Part shown: piece after piece, positions 60,801 to 64,000 of the stretch
Layout of the letters: every line of letters starts with the position of its first letter
How positions within the stretch are numbered: the stretch's first letter is position 1
The notes under the pieces: generated by a model
The model's input: the letters and a program-made list of their open reading frames with translations, nothing else
What the model was told of the DNA's origin: nothing
Database searches by the model: none
Program-made: the position numbers and the translations under genes
Assembly: GCA_001599355.1 (NCBI GenBank)
Contig: BCGQ01000002.1
Location: forward strand, 695,554-759,553
Source: Nakazawaea peltata
Lineage: Eukaryota; Ascomycota; Pichiomycetes; Alaninales; Pachysolenaceae
Direction of reading: 5' to 3'
Length of the DNA: 64,000 nucleotides

Positions 60801-62144
60801 GGTGATCGGGATCATCATCATTTGTTGCAGTAAAATGTTGAAAAAAGAGATGGAAGAGAAGATATCTGCGGCAGATCTCAGACCTTTCAAAGCAAACATT
60901 ACAAGGAAAGCAACCATGGAGGATATTTGTGATAAGGTGACTGCCAAAGAGACAATGATTGCACGCATATACAGCATATTACGGATGAAATACATTTCTT
61001 TCTGTCTGGTCTCGGCGACCGTCTTATCATATGGCTTTTCCCAAGAGTAGAACTTAATGACTTTTAAATTGTTCAACAATTCTTTCATATAAGCAACACG
61101 AGCATCAGTGAAGACAATCAGTTGGGTTCTGAATTTGAATAAAAATTTGGCAGAAACTCCAATGACAACTAACAGGGCCAAGAAGACACCGATACCTGCC
61201 AAAGAGGAAACTCCAATGTTAACTACAAGCAAAGCTATAGATATGGCTACAGGGACCGGGAAACAAAGACCAAACGCTAAGAAACCGATCAGGAAATCGA
61301 TACGAGCCAAATCTGTACTCATAATCGATGTTATCTTTCCTTGAGGGAACTTGTGATGGCCTTTAGCGTTAAGTTTAAGAGATTTTTCTAAGATCAGACG
61401 GGTCAATACCAGCTTTGTTTTGGCTCCTACCATCATGGATCTGAATAAATAGTGATTAATTAACATTCCATCGGCTTGAACCATGAAGGCAGTACCCAAC
61501 AGATAGCCTATACCTTTGGCGATATTCTGATTGACACCTATCTCCAGATTGGAGACGAAATTGATTAACAGTTTGGTAAGTAAAGGATTTAAGGTAAAAG
61601 AGACATCAGCTAAGGTATTACACATAATTGCCATAGAGTATTCCCACAGAAATGTATGCCAAAGAGCCCATACAACGGAATATTTGGGGTACTCAAGCTC
61701 GTCTTCCTCGGAATCGTAGGTACCTTCCAGCTTCAATTTTTCAACGAGCTTATCATGCAGCAGACGAGCAGGAGCCACTTGCCGCTCCAAATTTGTCTGG
61801 AATTTCAGATAATAATGATCAATGGCCAATTGTCCATCGAGATACCACAAATCTTCCGGCTGTAATGTTCTCTTGTAGCCCACTTTCATTATCGGATGTA
61901 ACCACCAGAAAAAGAAAGAGGACATGAGACCAGCTCTATATTGGGGGTGTGGTTTTCTTTCGTCTTCAGTGGGGAGAGGGGGCACAGATTTCCCCATGAA
62001 CGGTGTAAGCAAACGTTTTTGTACCATTAAATCAGCCTGTGACAGCCTTTCCTCGTCCTTTACTAGGACACCGGAAGGCTGTTGGATATCTGAACCAGTC
62101 AGCAGCGTACCAGATTTTTCTTCAGTTAGTTGCGCAGATGGCAT
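57837..62144 (-). CDS. YOR1: YOR1-like ABCC multidrug transporter, copy 3
   Basis: 1435 residues, the first copy in transcription order. Same architecture: KSVPPLPTEDERKPH opening, TMD1, and a linker with a K/E-rich then A/T-rich segment (DNEKDKLDKEKKRAADEEEE). NBD1 has GLIGSGKSS (about 590), LSGGQKLR and ILLDDVLSAVD; TMD2 follows; NBD2 has GRTGAGKSS (about 1203), FSLGERQ and ILILDEATSSVD. In NBD2 it differs from copies 1 and 2 (FGQYSEDHLWKSLQKSGLIDDIEL), so it did not take part in their recent sequence exchange there. Start ATG at 62144. Confidence 0.94.
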   Translation of the reverse strand: MPSAQLTEEKSGTLLTGSDIQQPSGVLVKDEERLSQADLMVQKRLLTPFMGKSVPPLPTEDERKPHPQYRAGLMSSFFFWWLHPIMKVGYKRTLQPEDLWYLDGQLAIDHYYLKFQTNLERQVAPARLLHDKLVEKLKLEGTYDSEEDELEYPKYSVVWALWHTFLWEYSMAIMCNTLADVSFTLNPLLTKLLINFVSNLEIGVNQNIAKGIGYLLGTAFMVQADGMLINHYLFRSMMVGAKTKLVLTRLILEKSLKLNAKGHHKFPQGKITSIMSTDLARIDFLIGFLAFGLCFPVPVAISIALLVVNIGVSSLAGIGVFLALLVVIGVSAKFLFKFRTQLIVFTDARVAYMKELLNNLKVIKFYSWEKPYDKTVAETRQKEMYFIRNMLYMRAIIVSLAVTLSQISSMVAFLVMFALKGLRSAADIFSSISFFNILLQQMMMIPITLATSSDAWIGLVRVTQLLQCGEVSVEEQELAYQDVESLVKDGVAVRLKDLSFEWKVFELDDNEKDKLDKEKKRAADEEEEKAFSAGADPATALAVETADKTAIDATTDTYSSSSTIDPSTRTFSGLKSIDLDVQKGEFVVITGLIGSGKSSLLNAMAGFMHKTSGSLKIAGDLLLCGQPWIQNATVKENILFSKPFDKKKYGLVIDACSLHADLDVLPAGDRTEVGERGITLSGGQKLRICLARAVYADPDIILLDDVLSAVDARVGKHIMDECLLGLLKDKTRILATHQLSLIGEADKVVFLNGDGSVSVGSMQELTSSNEGFRNLMSYNLESKDVDEKEDSKETKEEEYELIRRQTTVANVEEEDDGVLMTVEERAVNQISFSVYKRYISMGTGVFGLSLVPIFLLMIILSTFFQLFTNVWLSFWSEYKFGVRSQSFYMGIYGMFTLLSVIFILLEFLLIAYVTNTSLKKLNIMLVGRVLHLPMLFMDTTPMGRILNRFTKDTDSLDNEISDQLRMFLYNFLNISGVVILCVIYLPWFAIAVPFLVFLFVAVANIYQLSGREVKRLEAVQRSFVYSNFHETLSGISTIKLYRLENRFLDRNNHLTDRMNELYFITILNQRWLLIHLDLIATAMCIVVGLLSVYRVFEISASSTGLLLSYIILIAGQLSMLIRAMTQVENEMNSVERLCHYLFELDQELLFEISETKPAPEWPLHGAIEFRNVSLAYRPGLPLVLKNLDISVKPGEKVGICGRTGAGKSSIMTALYRLSELDGGQMLIDGVDISQIGLTDLRSKLSIIPQDPVLFKGSIRKNLDPFGQYSEDHLWKSLQKSGLIDDIELTKKENSEDLNGLHKFHLNQVVEDEGSNFSLGERQLIALTRAVVRESKILILDEATSSVDYETDSKIQSTIVKEFGHCTILCIAHRLKTILNYDRILVLDQGSVKEFDTPRNLFALRDSVFRSMCDKSKIVEADFDAAETERVRKARG

Positions 62145-63824
62145 CGGGCGTTGTTATTAGATCTTACGGTGCCAAGAAAGGTTCTCATCGACTCTATTTA
62201 TATCAGTAAGGCTGAAAAATTCTTGATAGAAGGGGAGCCGCACGGACCTGCAGGTTCCTCGAAGTACGAAGGAAAAATAGCCCAGGATTTTGGTTAGCGA
62301 GAAATGCGAAGAAGGTATTTAGTATGGGATCAGCTGCAGAGACGTTGAGGATGCCCAGGATAACCAGTGGGAGAACCGAGAAAGTTGCTGTTTCGCCACC
62401 GCCACCCTCGATAGTATGGCAATTGAGGATGATTGGGGGTGATGATTGGGGGTGAGTCAGAGCCTCGCGAGGCTCCGGCCGATAAGGAAAAAATAATTAT
62501 AATGCGAGGGATGCTACGGGCGAGATGCCGGGCAAGATGGCGGAAAAATATGGCAGATAAGATGAGATGAGGAAACTGATGGTGAGGCCGTTGAACTGAT
62601 GAGGTGTTTAGGTTGGCCTAGATGAAATTGACTAGTTTTAGCATCTATGCGATCATATACGTTGTTATGTAGGATGGCATTAAATGTGGGTTCTTAAGAA
62701 AGGCGGAGATGAGGATTCTCGAGTGGCGTCAGTAAGGAAAAGTAAATGCGAATACGATAAGGTGTGCGACAGAGGGGAAGTTCTATAGCAATCGGAATCA
62801 TAGAGGGGATGAATTTATTTAAATCGATCAAGTGAATGACACAGAGGTGTATTGGGTGGATACTTTTGGTCGATCTTTTTACGTAGTTGAAGATCTGTTT
62901 ACATATCATGCCAACCTAAGAAGGACAAACAACTAGTGTGAGTCTGCACCGATGAGATCTTAACTTCCATATTAGGCAATAATGCGTTACTATATGCACT
63001 ACCATAATTGTAATCCGAAATGCGACATATCATTTGTATTTTGCTCTGATAGATCAAATTCAAAAAACATTTAAAGTCGTGCACATTCACACAATTGCCA
63101 TTTTAATTCTATTTACTAAATTAATACTTTGCTCACATCAACCAAATTCAAATTTTATCTAAAAGTCGTGTAAATACACACAATTACCGTTTATAGTTCT
63201 ATTTATAAATCAATGCTTTGCTCATTACTCTGCTCATGTCTATAAATTGCTACACGATTAGGTCTACTAATCCTGTTTCTAATAAATTGCTATCTCATTA
63301 GGTCCACCGCATCCCACCCTTTACGATCAACAGAACAGTCCTAATTAACCCACGAGTTAAAATCCCAATAAACTTCAATTCAACCCCCCGTTTAGTACCG
63401 CCCAATAATGATTTCCCACCCAACCCCGTCGGTACTCCTCCCGTCGGGTTTCCCATCGTGCTGCATCACCCCCCAGCCGGATTCCACTTCAGTCCTATTT
63501 TGCTGCGCTACTTTTGGCAGCTCTGTCCAAAAATAGTAAAAGACACACATGGCCTTCCGACGGCGCGCGCCGGAAATTCCATTTGCCTTATTCTGCTCAA
63601 ACCTTATCGCCTTGCATTTTGACCGGATTAAGCAGGCCTCGATAAGAGTGTGTAAGTAGGAGATGAGGGGGTGGGATTCGATATAAATTGGTGGGAGAAT
63701 CCCCTCCTGAAATGATCTGTTACTTCTCTCATCAACAGAGTTATTTCAGTTTGTTTCCATTACTATATAGCTTATAGTTTCTTATAGATACCATCTCTGA
63801 TTTCTACCTACATTACAATTGAAG
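62145..63824. promoter_or_regulatory. 1.7-kb intergenic region: copy-3 promoter, an 88-bp tandem duplication and the next gene's promoter
   Basis: No gene is supported. Two diverged units with a period of about 88 bp begin at CAAATTCAAA (63055 and 63143); each contains AAGTCGTG, ACACAATT and TTTGCTCA. A GC palindrome CGGCGCGCGCCG is at 63561-63572 and a CCCGTCGG motif occurs twice near 63425-63450. TATAAATT at 63682-63689 sits 140 bp before the next ATG, followed by a pyrimidine-rich leader. Confidence 0.5.
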
Positions 63825-64000
63825 ATGGCCCCAGCCGCTGTTAAGTCATACCACGCAGAAAACTGCCTTTTGAAGAACCATGACCACCACCATAGTGGGA
63901 TGACCTTCAAAGAGGAGAAACCTTTGGATTTCACAGAACTCAACGGTCTCTTTGGTAACAAGATTCACTTGACTACCGAGACTTCTGACCTTCTGATGAA
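63825..64000 (+). CDS. Unrecognised protein, N-terminal 58 codons (runs off the window)
   Basis: ATG at 63825 opens a frame to the window end: MAPAAVKSYHAENCLLKN, a His-rich HDHHHSG, then FTELNGLFGNKIHLTTETSD. There is no signal peptide or membrane segment in the visible part. I do not recognise the family. A TATA box, a CT-rich leader and a purine-rich AAG sequence before the ATG suggest a well-expressed, regulated gene. The last complete codons include a CTG, to be read as Ala. Confidence 0.65.
   Translation, partial: MAPAAVKSYHAENCLLKNHDHHHSGMTFKEEKPLDFTELNGLFGNKIHLTTETSDLLM

Noticed and set aside
2-63824. CUG read as serine (CTG-Ser clade)
   Set aside because: Diagnostic sites are Ala in nearly all relatives (FATHFHEL, EAYSPLG, HWPVAF, HVAEVVQFP); Ser is rare there, so Ala is the better reading.

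Overview
The window is nuclear DNA of a budding yeast (Saccharomycotina). It is gene-dense, with about 27 protein genes in 64 kb. Introns are rare and sit at the 5' ends of genes, with a TACTAAC branch site. The gene set is typical yeast: MSH2, SEC7, STM1, STB3, SSO, ARG82, SUP35, LCB4, TRM10, SSA-type HSP70, RFT1, CAJ1, TPA1, HIF1, CDC3, POM33, NCL1 and YOR1. The most informative property is the genetic code. In-frame CTG codons fall again and again on residues that are alanine throughout these families, for example F-A-THFHEL and HV-A-EVVQFP in MSH2, E-A-YSPLG and HWPV-A-F in the aldo-keto reductase, and RLNS-A-NF in NCL1. I found none on an invariant leucine. This points to the CUG-Ala clade (Pachysolen, Nakazawaea, Peterozyma; NCBI translation table 26). 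Every CTG should be read as Ala, and standard translations of these genes are wrong at those sites.

Layout. 1-12 kb, plus strand: the C-terminal part of MSH2, an aldo-keto reductase, SEC7 and the spliced gene STM1. 12-24.4 kb, minus strand: STB3, spliced SSO t-SNARE, ARG82, SUP35, spliced LCB4, a spliced CYSTM-type small tail-anchored protein and TRM10. 25-35 kb, mixed strands: SSA-type HSP70, an F-box/LRR-like protein, a very short HSP12-like protein, RFT1 and a Sap1/Yta6-type AAA ATPase. 35-40 kb, minus: CAJ1, TPA1 and a HIF1/NASP histone chaperone. 40.4-47.5 kb, plus: spliced CDC3, POM33, a PQ-loop transporter and NCL1. 47.8-62.1 kb, minus: three complete tandem copies of a YOR1-like ABCC transporter, with a 149-bp stretch identical between copies 1 and 2. 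The window ends in the first 58 codons of an unrecognised gene.

Five genes (STM1, SSO, LCB4, CYSTM, CDC3) have one 5'-proximal intron each. Four of these begin with an exon of 10 to 18 bases, so their true starts are missed by reading frames alone. Ribosome-biogenesis and translation-related genes (NCL1, TRM10, SUP35) carry RRPE (AAAAATTTT) and PAC (GATGAG) elements upstream, and the regulator thought to bind RRPE, Stb3, is encoded here too. The same promoter elements also occur without any reading frame near 14.85-14.95 kb, followed by a cluster of small inverted repeats: a candidate structured RNA gene. A weaker second case lies near 31.9-32.04 kb. No tRNA, rRNA, transposon, LTR element or CRISPR array was recognised.
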